From the NCBI GenBank assembly GCA_024138025.1, contig JAMXBD010000638.1, positions 558,001 to 622,000 of the forward strand: a stretch of DNA of 64,000 nucleotides, in the 5' to 3' direction. Positions 1 through 11,340 of this stretch are shown piece after piece. Positions within the stretch are counted from its first letter, which is position 1; every line of letters begins with the position of its first letter. The notes below the pieces were generated by a model, which did no database searches, was not told the origin of the DNA, and was given only the letters and a program-made list of their open reading frames with translations. This DNA comes from Combretum micranthum. Its lineage: Eukaryota; Streptophyta; Magnoliopsida; Myrtales; Combretaceae. A program made the position numbers and the translations under genes.

Positions 1-2144
1 ATCTATCTATTTCTAATATTAAACTCAAGTTTTGAAAATAGTAAAGTCACGGAACAGTAGGATCAGATCTGTTCCACACTTTCTCCAATTCTGACAATTT
101 GTTTTGCTTTTGGTAAGAAATGTTCCTAGTTGATAATCCATGCATGAATGATATAGGAATGAATTACCAACATGAATGCCATGTAATGGACTCAATATAT
201 GCATGGTCATGATGATTTTGTGATAATAAACTCTTATGAACTCCTAAGTGTTAGAAAATTCCGTAAAGGTTATTTCCAAAAAGCTATTCTTCCACTTTAC
301 ACTCCTTAGGGTTTCTTTGACTTTTAATCTTGTAATCCACTTGTTATCTAACTAAAAATAAGTTCTCAAAGTCTATATTAATCATGGCCCTCATTTATGC
401 ATAAAAATTCCCATTTTTCATTTGGTAAACATGTCTTTAAACAAGTTTTTTGTAAAAATAAGAATTTTCCAAATTTCATTTTCTTGCATTTTTCTTAAGG
501 GAAAACTTGTCTAATGCATTAAAAATTGAAGCTCCAATATATATATATCTAAGGACTTCATTTAGCTTATAAAACATCCAATTTAGACTTAAATACCAAG
601 TGTTCTTGTAGGCATGAACCTAAGTTACGAATTTTAACTATTGATCAACATACCAATATTTTTCATTCTAACTCCACCACTTGTTTTACATTCCTATCAT
701 GCCTAAACTCATCTAAACTTATAAAAATTATCCTTTCAAGATATCTACTACACATACCCTTCATTTTTCATATGAAATATGAGTTCAAAAGTGATTTTGG
801 TGGTCTTTAAAGTAGGGTTTCCATTTCATCCGAATTTTCAACATTACATATTTGACAAAGTCCTTCCTTTTTCAATGATCTTGCTTCCTATATGTAAAGA
901 TCCACTATCTAACACCTCTATACATGATCAAGACTACATTTTTATGATCATCAATGCATGGAAATAAAAATAACTCTATGATCATACATGTACATGAAGT
1001 TGTGGATGTCTAAACCTTAGATCTACTAAATATAATGCATGAATCATGGATCTCATGGCATGAACAATAATATATATGCAAGATCTTTACTTTACATGCA
1101 TGAACAAGAAGATATCTTAGTATAAACACATCAACACACTAGATCCATGTCTTGTGATGGCTTGATATTCTTGTTCATGTGTTTTCATGTCCCTAGCAAG
1201 AGCTTATGGGGATTAAATGAGAAAACACACAAGATATAGTCTTGCTAAGAACAAAGCTCAAATACACATACCAATGGAGTCTTGAAGGAGAAAAGAAGAA
1301 GAAACAAGTTGAAAAAGTGAGAGGATGGGGGAGAGGGGCTCACGGCACCACTAGAGAGAAAAGAGAGGGTTTTTGTTCTTTTCCAAATTTGAAACAAGAA
1401 GAAAATGAAGAGAGAGAGAGAAAAATATGTATATATATGAAGTGAATTAGGGTTTATTAATGAATAAAAATTGCAAAAATAATTCAAATGAGAGAAAATA
1501 AAAGGGGGGGGGGGGGGGGGGGGGGGGCGCATCTCGGCCACTCAAGGGTGTGTGTGTGTGTGTGTTTGAAATTTTTGATATTTGTAATTTAGTTAATTAA
1601 AATGTAATAAATGTGATAATTGATTAAGAGACAAAATTTCTTGGAAAAGAAAATTGAAATGAGTAGTTGTAAGGATGTAAGAATAGGGTATGGGTAGTGT
1701 GTAGTGTAGGTTGTACTTGTGAATAGTAGACAAGACATCTACTTTACCGGTTGTTCCGAAAACACAGGAAAAACCATAACTGTAATTTTTATAGCTCGGA
1801 AAATTACGAAATTGATATTTTTGGAATCCTTATAAAATTACGGTTCTAATGAATATTCCAAAATATTTTTCTGAATCCGTGGTCCGGAACACGCTTTTTC
1901 GTAATTGAGCTCGGGAAGGCTCGGAATTGAAAAATTCCTGAATTTAAAACTTTCAAAGGTTTAAAATGTACTTTAAAACAATAATTCAACTTCATTTACT
2001 TTATAAAATTTCTTTTATTATGAAATCGAAGGAAAGCCGGATTTAGGGTTCCTAGGCTTCTCTCACTGAACTCAACCCGGATGGATTAGGGTTTCGCTTC
2101 CAACTCTCGGGGTTTCCTAGCTATTGAGAATACCGGGGTTTGCA
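1..2144 (-). mobile_element. Partial LTR, family B (left part outside window)
   Basis: This is the inner and terminal part of a long LTR in reverse orientation. It ends at 2135-2144 with GGGGTTTGCA, a one-base variant of the GGGGTTTACA end of the other copies, and CACTA tnp2 sequence follows at once. The first 200 bases resemble the interior of the LTR at 28525-33413 near 29880-30060: both have a GGATCAGATCTG block, then a stretch where a Met-like 'aacatgaatg(c/g)catg' motif precedes 'atgcatggtc'. I therefore place it in the same family. It carries no gene. Near 1320-1530 it has a purine-rich stretch and a 24-G run, at the place where other copies have a GGCCGGC motif upstream of the LTR promoter. 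The TSD cannot be checked because the left end is outside the window. Confidence 0.7.
1504..1565. repeat. G24 homopolymer and nearby (GT)n tract
   Basis: There is a run of 24 consecutive G at 1504-1527, followed by GCGCATCTCGGCCACTC and then a (GT)n run at about 1548-1565. The tract lies in the promoter-proximal part of the reverse LTR. It looks like expansion of the short G-runs seen at the same place in related copies (for example 6412-6430). Confidence 0.85.
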
Positions 2145-3347
2145 GAACTTGATGATAGATTTTCAAATGGGCCTGATACAAATACTATGAATTTCTTTAA
2201 TCTACTTGAAGAAGCTAATGAAGAATTATATCCTAGATGTGAGAAATTTTAAAAACTTTCTTTTACTATTCAATTGTACCTTTTAAAATATCTTCATGGA
2301 ATGAGTAATGCCCATTTCGATGCTCTTATGAAAGAGTTAAATGAAATGTTTCCATAAGAGAAGCTTCATGAGTCTTTTAACCATGCCAATAACATGGTTA
2401 AAGACCTTGGACTTGATTATAAGAAAATTCACGCATGTCCAAATGATTGCATGTTATACTTGAAGGAAGATCAGAGTAAGGATTCCTGTCAGTTATGTAG
2501 TATATCTCATTGGAAAGAAAGTTGTAATTTAAGTGCAAATGATGATGGTAATGATGCCTTGAATAGGAAAACTAAGATTCCAAGTAAAGTTCTAAGGCAC
2601 TTTCCCTTGATCCCAAGATTGCAAAGATTGTTCATGTCTTCAAAGTTAGCTAGTTTTACGAGACGGCATAAGTATGAGAGAATTAGTGATGGAAAGTTAA
2701 GACACCCAGATAATGGTGAAGCATGGAAAGATTTTGACTTAACTCACTTTAATTTTGCTTTAGATTCTTGTAATGTGGGGCTTGCTTTAACATCTGATGG
2801 TTTTCATTCTTTTAAAACCATGAGCGTTTCTCATAGCACATAGCCTGTGGTGTTAATGACATACAATTTACCGCCATGGATGTGTATGAAATCTGAGTAT
2901 TTTGTGCTATCCCTACTCATACCTAGGCCCCACTCCCCTGGAAATAATATTGACATATATTTACAACCATTAATTGAAGAGCTAAAAGTATTATGGTCTT
3001 TTGGAGTTTCTACATATGATGCTATAAGTAATCTGATGTTTAGAATGCAAGATGCTTTGTTATAGACAATCAGTGACTTTCCTGGCTATGCAATGTTATT
3101 TGGGTGGAGCACAAAAGGGAAATTCGCATGTCTTACTACAATTATGAGACATAGTACCAATATCTACACTATAGTAGAAAAGGGTGCCACATGGGTCATC
3201 ATAGATTTTTGGATTTCAACTATCCATGGCATCGTGATAAAAGTTTCTTTGATGGAACCATTGAAAATAGGGTTACACCAGAGCCTCTCTCAGGATCAGC
3301 AGCACTTCTCAATGTGCAAGATTTTCTAGATAACTTTGGGATGAGAC
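2145..3347 (+). pseudogene. CACTA tnp2 transposase pseudogene, part 1
   Basis: This is the N-terminal to middle part of a plant CACTA (En/Spm) TNP2-type transposase, the enzyme that cuts and moves CACTA elements. Recognisable family words are LGLDYKKIHACPNDCMLY at about 2403-2456, a CxxC context (SCQLCSISHWKES), RHFPLIPRLQRLF, the GFHSFKTMS block, YNLPPWMCMKSEYF, TISDFPGYAMLFGWSTKGK and FFDGTIENR. In-frame stops interrupt it (2355-2357 TAA, 2841-2843 TAG, 3063-3065 TAG), with another stop near 2250. The frame also shifts around 3150-3190. It is broken at 3347 by an LTR insertion, and the frame resumes at 7067. It is dead as a coding sequence. The family call rests on many collinear motifs and is firm. 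Confidence 0.9.
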
Positions 3348-6300
3348 TATCACGCCCCAGAAGGTACCTTAAACATGGTAGTCCGCTTCATATGATATCA
3401 AGACTTAAGAATGACTACCTTAGCCATGCGAAAGTCTTGGTATTATATGTAAAGCGTCTAACACTGTAATAGGAACGCTTTTGGGAAGTGTGGTCTAACA
3501 AGTAAAAATGAACACACAAGAATCTAAAAATAAAATAGATCATAATATTAATAATTAAAGGTCTATTACATGATTCTTAGGGGCATACCCCTGCTAAAAT
3601 CCAAGGATCGAAATAACTAATAGTCTTTACAATAATTTAATACTATATCAAAAGATTTTAAAAGAATTCTAATCTAATCCTTCAAGTAGATTTCCTTTAA
3701 AAGCTCCCAAAAGAAAACTTATGCGGATAAGAGGAGATATCGGGTATAAAAACAGATGTTCCCGTGAATGCGAATATCTATAGAGGCATAAGCTTACGAG
3801 CTTAGTGAGTAAATCCAAAAATTCATACTTGAAATAAAATATCAACCAAGTTTATTAAACAAGCAAATGGGATGCAATAAGCACATGAGCATACAAGACA
3901 TATGATTTTTCGAGAATCATATATTGAATGAATTACGCCCTTCATTTGGGGTTAGGTTTTTGGGCCCATTACAACCACTACTTCTTTTAAAAATATTTTT
4001 ATAGATCTTATCGACTCCTATACACCATAAAAAACATATAGTTATTACCGGCTTCTACTATCCATGAGTTTATGTAGTTTTTACCGGCTCCTACTCGCCA
4101 TATACATAATATACCGGTTATGTCTACCACTACTATCATACACTTGTCTCACCAATTATATAATAGCGAATGCAATGTGACTCAACATATGAAGTGCATG
4201 GATCAACTTTTGTTTAAAGCTTAGCCATTATATTTTTAATTTCTTGCAAGTGATCAGCCAATTTCACTTCAACATGCAAATAAATATACAATTCATTACA
4301 AGCGTTTCATGCTTCGATATACTTAATATTCTTTCAAAATATTATCATACATTTTCCATTTTATCTTTCCGTAAATCTGATGCAACTAAATTTATAAGCA
4401 TAAACATAAGCATGAAAAATAAGGGAAGTAGACTCAGTGGGCCATGATGATACTTTTCTCTTATGGATGAGTCAATCAATAAATTCACTAATCGAAGTAA
4501 TCCTCCAGGTATGAACACTCCTCCTTGGGATCAGCTAATCAAGAAGAATACCCATAATGAGTATTTCTTGTTGATTCTATGGTACTTATCAAGAACTATA
4601 TCATAAGATCGTCAAAATTCTTATAGAAGATAATTCCAACTCAAAACAGCCATAACTTGGTTATTTGAACTCGGAATTGCACATATAATATACCGTTTTC
4701 TACCTATTCAAAAAGATCTATTCATTTCTATAACTATTTTCATCAAAATAAGTCATTTGAGCTCCGAAACAGTGGTGATCAGATTCACCACGAATTTTGC
4801 AAAACTTAACTTTTCTTCATCTTACAAAATCTAATATCAAAGATATAGATACTATAATGGTTTGGAAAGACCTTTAAAATCTATATATATATATATATAT
4901 ATATATTATTGACTCATATCAAATGCATGAATTTAATAAAGTTGTCTCAACCATGAATTTTTGTAAAAGCAAAGTCTTCTAAAAAATTTTGGAAAAGCAA
5001 AACTTTTGAAAATTTTTACTTAGCTTGCTAGAAAATTTTCTTAAGTCATTTGAAATGGGTATTTTCTCCTTCTTATTCCATTTCCTTAGTCTTTTAAATT
5101 TCAAAAGAATGACTTTTGCTTCTCTAAGTTTCTTACCTTTTTCAGGAATTGGGAGGGTAATACTTTTTTGAAAGAAGTTAAAATCTATCAAACTCTATAC
5201 TTTAACTTTCCTAAAGCTTATTTCACTTAAAAAAAAGAAAATGATTTCCTAAGTTGCTTGTTAATTTTATTCCTTAAGATCATTCTATTCTTATGAAATA
5301 AATTTTCTTGGTGTTTTGCCAAACTAGTTTATTCCTTTATTTTCCAAAGTATTGGTGGAAAAATAAAGTTTAGTAAAACTTTTGTTAAATAAGAAGTTGA
5401 AATTTTAATTTTTAAAGAATTCTTTTTCATTTTATGACTTTGTAAAGTGTATGTATGTATTGTCTAAAAATTCCTATATTCTTTGGTTACTAAAATTTTT
5501 GATGAACTCCTCTAGATTTTTAGAAAAGATTTGTTAAGATAGATTCTTAAGTTTTTTTTTTTTTTGAAAAATCATTTCTTTCATGACAACATTTATTTTG
5601 GAAAGAACTTCTGTTTTAAGAAAACTTTTTCTTCTTTATCTTGTTGAGACAAAAATCAATTTGTTCATGCGTGATCATGAATATGAAATCATGAAATTAT
5701 GAAAACATAAAAAATACATAATAAATAATAAAATAAGCAAGTTAATAGAAATGTCAAGTATTGAGAACCTTAGCTTCATCAAGGTATCCCGGGACTAAGA
5801 ATAAAATAGTCTCAAAAGAAATAAAGAAAAGAAAGAAAAGATTGTTTTGACTTGATGATGACAAGTCTAAGACTAGAGACTAGTATTAAAACAACATGAA
5901 ATAAGTAATAAATTGCATAACTTGGAAGAAAATAAATAACAATGAGCTTATATGCTCTAAAGATTATATACAAGTACATAACTATATCTAGTTAAATATA
6001 TATAAGAGGTTAACATAATATCAACAATAATATGAGCAAAATAAAATAACAACACAAAAATATATAAATACATATTCATGAACAAGAACAATACATGAAC
6101 ATAGTGTAGCTTTCATAACATTAAGTTTAGGAAACTCACATCATGGTCATGTAAAGTTACATGATATGGTAAGAAAGTTTTGATGAGATTTCTTACCTAA
6201 AGTAAGAATGGTAGTGGAAGAGGGTTTTGAGAAGGAATTTTGGGAGAGTATTTGAGAGGGCATTTGGAGAGAATTTTTGAAGAGTAATTTTGTGGGTAGT

Positions 6301-7061
6301 AGATGTGTGAATGAAGTGAAAGAGGAGGGGGTATTTATAGGAAAATGGGGAGTGAATTTTTGAGTGATTTAATTAAAGAAAAATTGAAAAAAAAAATGAG
6401 AGAGAAAATTTAGGGGGGTTGGGGGGTAGGGGTACACCGGCCACTAGTGAAAGGGAGAGGGAGAGTTTTAATTTTTTGTAATTTTGCGTATTAAAAGCTG
6501 TAATAAGTAAGGTAGATGTGATACAAAGTTATGAGAAACATAAAAAGTAAAGATAATATGAGTATGGAGTTGTAAGAGTAGGTTTTAGAAAAAGTAGAGA
6601 TAAATGAATAGTATAGAATAGTAATGAAAAGCATAATGTAAAGTAGATGTGACTAGTAAAATACCGATAGTAAGATAATACGCGTATAATTGCGATATCT
6701 GTTATTTTTAGTTACTGAAAAATTATGAAATTGATATCTTTTGAAATCCTTGTATTAGATCGGTCCTAACGGTGTCATCAGAATATTTTCACCCGAACTC
6801 CGAACGCGCTATTTGAGAACTGATCCAGTTTGAGTCCAGAGGACACTCGAAATTCGCTAATATGATATTTTTATTTTTCCTTAAGTTATTATGAACTATT
6901 ATCACTAATTATTTCAACTTTGTTTTCTAGGGATAAAGAATACGGGAATGCGAATCTAAATTGTAGGGTTTGTACTAGCCTTTTGTTGACCTTTAGGGTT
7001 TCCGGTTTACTTTTAATTCTAAGATTAAACTTAAAATTAACCGAAATTATAAGGGTTTACA
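3348..7061 (-). mobile_element. Solo LTR, family A, inside tnp2
   Basis: This 3,714-bp LTR has no internal retroelement region. On the + strand it starts TATCACGCCCC (one base off TGTCACGCCCC) and ends AAGGGTTTACA. The flanks GAGAC (3343-3347) and AAGAC (7062-7066) are a 5-bp target duplication with one mismatch. Removing the insert plus one flank joins tnp2 codons in frame (NFGMRQ...RHDGQW). In LTR sense (- strand) the start is at 7061, a TATA box lies at 6331-6341 about 720 bases in, and a GGCCGG motif lies near 6438. It has a (TA)n run at about 4882-4906 and a decayed GGGACTA hairpin block near 5790. It has no coding capacity. Confidence 0.88.
6331..6341 (-). promoter_or_regulatory. LTR TATA box (CCTATAAATAC)
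   Basis: On the minus strand this reads CCTATAAATAC followed by C-rich sequence. It sits about 720 bases inside the LTR start. The same element occurs at the same relative position in the other family A LTRs, which supports its use as the LTR core promoter. Confidence 0.6.
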
Positions 7062-7066
7062 AAGAC

Positions 7067-7361
7067 AAATTATGTTTAGACATGATGGACAATGGAAAAA
7101 GTCCATATTTTTTGAGTTACCTTATTAGGAGTACAACAAAATATGTCACAATCTTGATGTAGTGCATATAGAGAAAAATATATGTGATGGCAACTTATGT
7201 ACAATGCTTGATGTTCCTGAAAAAAACAAAAGATCATGCAAATGCTCGTTTAGATTTGATTGGTATGGGTATAAGAAAGAAGTTATAACCAAAGGTTTAT
7301 GGTAGCTCAAAAAAGACTGTTTCTTAAAACATGCTTTTCAATGATTAAGGAAGAGAAGGAT
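7067..7361 (+). pseudogene. CACTA tnp2 transposase pseudogene, part 2
   Basis: This continues the tnp2 frame after the LTR at 3348-7061. It encodes RHDGQWKKSIFFELPY, then LDVVHIEKNICDG, TMLDVPEKNKRSC and a degraded LDLIGMGIRKE motif, all standard consecutive TNP2 blocks. Small indels and stops are present (for example GGTTTATGGTAG near 7300). The coding sequence stops at 7361 inside a recognisable FSMIKEEKD block where another reverse LTR begins. The next surviving tnp2 block at 16707 is far downstream in the protein, so the catalytic middle of TNP2 is missing from this copy. Confidence 0.88.
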
Positions 7362-9996
7362 TGTCATGCCCCAAAGGGTACCCTAAATGTGGCAGTCCGC
7401 TACATACGGTATTAAAACTTAAAAATGACTTTCCGAAGTCATGCGAAAGTTTCAACACCATATGTAAGGTGTCTATAACAACAATAGGAGACACCGGTGG
7501 GATGTATAGTTCGAGATAGTAAATAGAGCATACAAGAATTCTAGATAACCATCTCATTTCAACATTATAAGAATATAATCCTTACATTATCTTAGCGGCT
7601 TTTCCCTTATAAATCTCTAAATAATCATAATATTGTCTTAATCTTTCATACAAGGAAACAATACTAACACCAAAAGATACTAAAGGATATTTAACCTAAG
7701 ATCTTCAAAAGATTTCCAGAAGCTTTTCCAAAACATAATCCCACTTGAGTATATGAAGTCTTCAGGCATAAAAGATATAGTCCTGTTACAAAAAAGGTCT
7801 ATCGGAGTATAAGCATAACTAGTTTAGTGAGATTATTCCTGAATTAATGTACTCATATCGATAATTTCAAACAAGTATTAAACAAGCATATGAATGCATC
7901 AAGCAAATGAACAAACAATACATATGATTTACCGGAAATCATATGTTTGAATGGTTTTACCCCTCTATTTAGGGTTAGGTGTTTCAGGCTCTTTAAAACT
8001 CATCTTAAAATCCAACTTATGTAGTTTATTTCAGGCGCTTACTCGCCCATCTTGAAATAGTTCTTTCAGGCTTCTAATCGCCCATCTTGCAGATTTATGG
8101 CTACTGCAAACCCGGCTACTATACTCTTGTCCCATCGAGTACAGTAACTCATGAGATGAAACTAACTACGTGATATGCATAAATCATTTAGTATAAATTA
8201 TAATATATTATTAGAGTATTTTAAAGGTGATAACAAAATTTGCACACACTCCAACATAATAATAGTAAAACATAAGTTAATTAACAACGATTCATGTCTC
8301 AGTATGCTTAGCATTCTTTCAAACAATATTATCATACATAATTCATTTTCATCTTTTCTTACTTCTAGTGCCTCTATCTACAAGCACAACCAAGTACGTA
8401 AAAGATAGATAATAAACTCACTCGGCCATGAGGATATATCTTTCTTATGGATGAGTCGATCGGTAAATTCACTAATCAAAATAATCCTCCGGGTATGAAT
8501 ACTCCTCCTCAGGATCACCTAATCAAAAAGAATACCCATAATGAGTATTTCTTATTGATTCTATGGTACTTATCAAAAACTATATCGTAAGATCGTTAAA
8601 ATTCGCATAGAAGGTAATTCCAACTTAAAATGGCCATAAATTGGTCATTTTAACTCGGAATTGCATAAATAATATACCATTTTCTACCTACTCGAAAAGA
8701 TCTATCCATTTCTAAGGTTATTTTTGTCATAAAAAGCCATTTGGGTTGGAAAATACTACAGTACAAAATAGTTACGAATTTATAGTTCACAAAATATTAT
8801 TTTTCCAAATCTCTTTACTCAAAAATCCTTAAGCAAAATATACGATATATATATATATATAGTAGAAAAATCCTTTGTACATATATTTATACTCATATTG
8901 TATGCATGATTTTTGTAGTGTTTGTCTCTGATGGTTTAAAGATAAAACTTTTGAGAATTTCTTCTTTTTGAATTGTTAGGAGGAAAAACAAAAATATATT
9001 TGACTTGTTATGAGTGAGTGTTTTCCAATTTATAATTCCATTTCCTATCTTTTCAAAAGTAAATTAATTTTTAAAAATTTGTTTTTTTAAGTTATCTACT
9101 AACTTTATTTCTAGTGATTGAAAAATAAGCTTTTCAAAATATCCTTTAAGTTTTTTTGATGTGGTCAAATATTTGGAGTTGTGTTAAATGTATGTTTCCC
9201 TCTTATTTTTATATCCTTTTTCTTCTTTAGGAAATAAGTGTACTTTTAAAACTTTACTTTCTTGGCAAATTTTATTTTTCTAAGTTGGTTTCCAAAATAG
9301 TGAGTTGATTTTACCTTGATTTGAAAAACTTGTTTTATTCTTACTATTTGCCAAGTGATAGAATAATTCCTTTAGACAAGTTTATAAGAAAAGCTTTCTT
9401 AATAAAGAATTGTTAACATTTGAACTTAGCAAAAATTTCATTTTAATTTTGAAAAGAGAATAACAATATAAAATTTAAGTTTGGAAGAAACTTTCTTAGT
9501 ATGTGATTTTCAAAGTCTATAATAAATCTATTTAAGTCTTATAAAAGATAATGGTTGAGTTAAAATCCGAAGTTCAACGCTAAAAATTTTATCTTTATGG
9601 AGTATTTAGTTTTGATTTATAAAAGAAATGAGTTCCTTTTATTATTTGGGAGAAACCTACATTACTACTTCTTCTAGAATTTATGATTAGCTTATCATTT
9701 GAAAAAAATTTATTAAAAAGAAACTTAGATCTTTTTGTTGAAAACTCCTTTTGTTAAAAAATCTAGTTTACTTTTCTTTATTTAAGAAAGAACTAATTTT
9801 TATTTTTATTTAAGACAACAATATTCTAATCATGGATGAATATGTAGCAATGTAAAAGTAAAGATAATACATAATAAGATAGAAAGAAATACTTGTAAGT
9901 AAATAAACATAATAAAATAATCAAGCATTGGGAACCTTAGCTTCATCAAGGTATCTCGGTCATGTATTGGGAGTCTTAGCTTCATCAATGCAACCT

Positions 9997-10085
9997 GGGA
10001 CTAAGAATAGACTAGTCCCAAAAGAAAAGAAAGAAAATTGTTTTGACTTGATATGGACAAGACTAAGACTAGAAAGACTAGTCTT
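9997..10085. repeat. Paired hairpin block conserved in family A LTRs
   Basis: There are two perfect inverted repeats. GGGACTA/TAGTCCC is at 9997-10019 with a 9-base loop, and AAGACTAG/CTAGTCTT is at 10065-10085 with a 5-base loop. Equivalent blocks occur near 14413-14512, 20022-20105, 42888-42990, 46005-46110, 50458-50555 and 52030-52115. The block near 5790-5890 is decayed. Confidence 0.75.
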
Positions 10086-10573
10086 AATGAATTGCATAAA
10101 ACAAGTAAATAAATAAATTACAAGACATGAAATAAATAAATAACAAATGAGCTTATATGCTCTAAATAAATATATATACATAATACACATAATATATAGA
10201 AGTTAGATTAGAGCAAAAAAAAAAAATAATTATAATAATAACAATAATAACAATAACATATTGTAAAATATGAACATGAACAAAAACAAAACATGAATAT
10301 ATTATTGCTTTAACTATATGAGTCTAAGAAAATATACTAGCTCATGCTAAGTTGTATGAACATGATAAAGAATAGGTAGGATTTTTACCTAAGGTTTAAT
10401 GGAGGATTTGAAAAGAGATGAATGGGTAGTATGTTTGTTATTTTCTTTTTAAAGTTGTAGGGAACGATAGAGAGTATTTTGAGAGAGATTTGTCGAAGAG
10501 AGGTTTTGAGAAGGAATTTTGGTAGAGTTTTGTTCTATAAAATGAATGTGTGAAAGAATGAAGGAGGAATAGG

Positions 10574-10583
10574 GTATTTATAG
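10574..10583 (-). promoter_or_regulatory. LTR TATA box
   Basis: On the minus strand this reads CTATAAATAC, in the same position as in other family A LTRs. It lies just downstream, in LTR sense, of a degenerate GGCC motif near 10652. Confidence 0.55.
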
Positions 10584-11340
10584 AATTTTTGGAGTGAATT
10601 TTTGATTTAATAAAATAAATTAAATAGAAATTAATATAGAGAAAGAGAGAGCGAGGCCAGTGCAAATAAGGAAGAGAGAGAGGATATTTTGTTTGTTTTA
10701 TAATTTTCTGTAAAGAAAAGAAACAATATGTAAGGTTTGATGTGAATAAAGTTGTATTGAAAATGTAAAAAGTAAGAAAATAGATATGTAGGTAGTAAGA
10801 AATAGGTGTAAGAAAAAGTAGAGATAGTGAAATAGTAATGAATAGTATGAATAGTACTATGAATAATAGACTAGACATATAAAATACATGTAGTAATAAA
10901 AATACGCGTAAACGAGCTATATCTGTTATTTTTAGTTACCAAAAAATTCTAAAACTAATTTTTGAAATCCTTGTTTGATTACGTGTCTTTTGGTGTTATT
11001 GGAATATTTTTATTATTCAGAGCTGCGGGACACGCTTTTCGAGAACTGATCCCGTTTGAGTCCAAAGGACACTTAAAATTCATGAATATGATATTTTTAT
11101 GTTACCCTATATTATTACGAACTCTTATAAGCTATTAACTCAATTTCATTTTCTAGTGAGAATGCAGGATTGCCGAAGTTGAAATTGTTTGATTGTCTTG
11201 ACCTTTGTTGACTTTTGAAACTCTGGTTTGACTAAGGTTAGGGTTTAATCCAACTTTACTATAGGAATTAAGGGGTTTACCTCAGGGATTAGCTAGATAG
11301 ACTTTCTCATGCTCGGATTTTGTGCCGAATGATTAATGAA

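Larger units (their letters stand above)
7362..11340 (-). mobile_element. Truncated reverse LTR, subfamily A2
   Basis: It begins TGTCATGCCCCAAAGGGTACCC and is closely similar to the LTR at 40244-48083 throughout its first 200 bases, including a GACACCGGTGGGATGTATAG block. Its right part matches that copy up to about 47940: GGATTAGC/GGATCGG, then CGGATTTT, then a GAATGATTAATGAA region at about 11320-11340. The last roughly 140 bases, which should end in TTACA, are absent, and retroelement RT sequence on the opposite strand starts instead. Length plus the missing part is about 4.12 kb, which equals the net length of the 40244 copy. The left flank AGGAT (7357-7361) has no partner on the right. 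It is a rearranged LTR, not the 5' LTR of the pol fragment that follows. Confidence 0.8.

Noticed and set aside
1242..1541. Small open frames near the G24 run as a host gene
   Set aside because: They lie inside a recognisable LTR, are low-complexity, and are not shared by the sister copy at 28525-33413.
10438..10878. 146-residue Phe/Leu/Ser-rich open frame, and similar ones at 42841-43233, 43271-43552 and 47238-47474
   Set aside because: They are low-complexity translations of AT-rich LTR sequence, and the frames are not kept between sister LTR copies.
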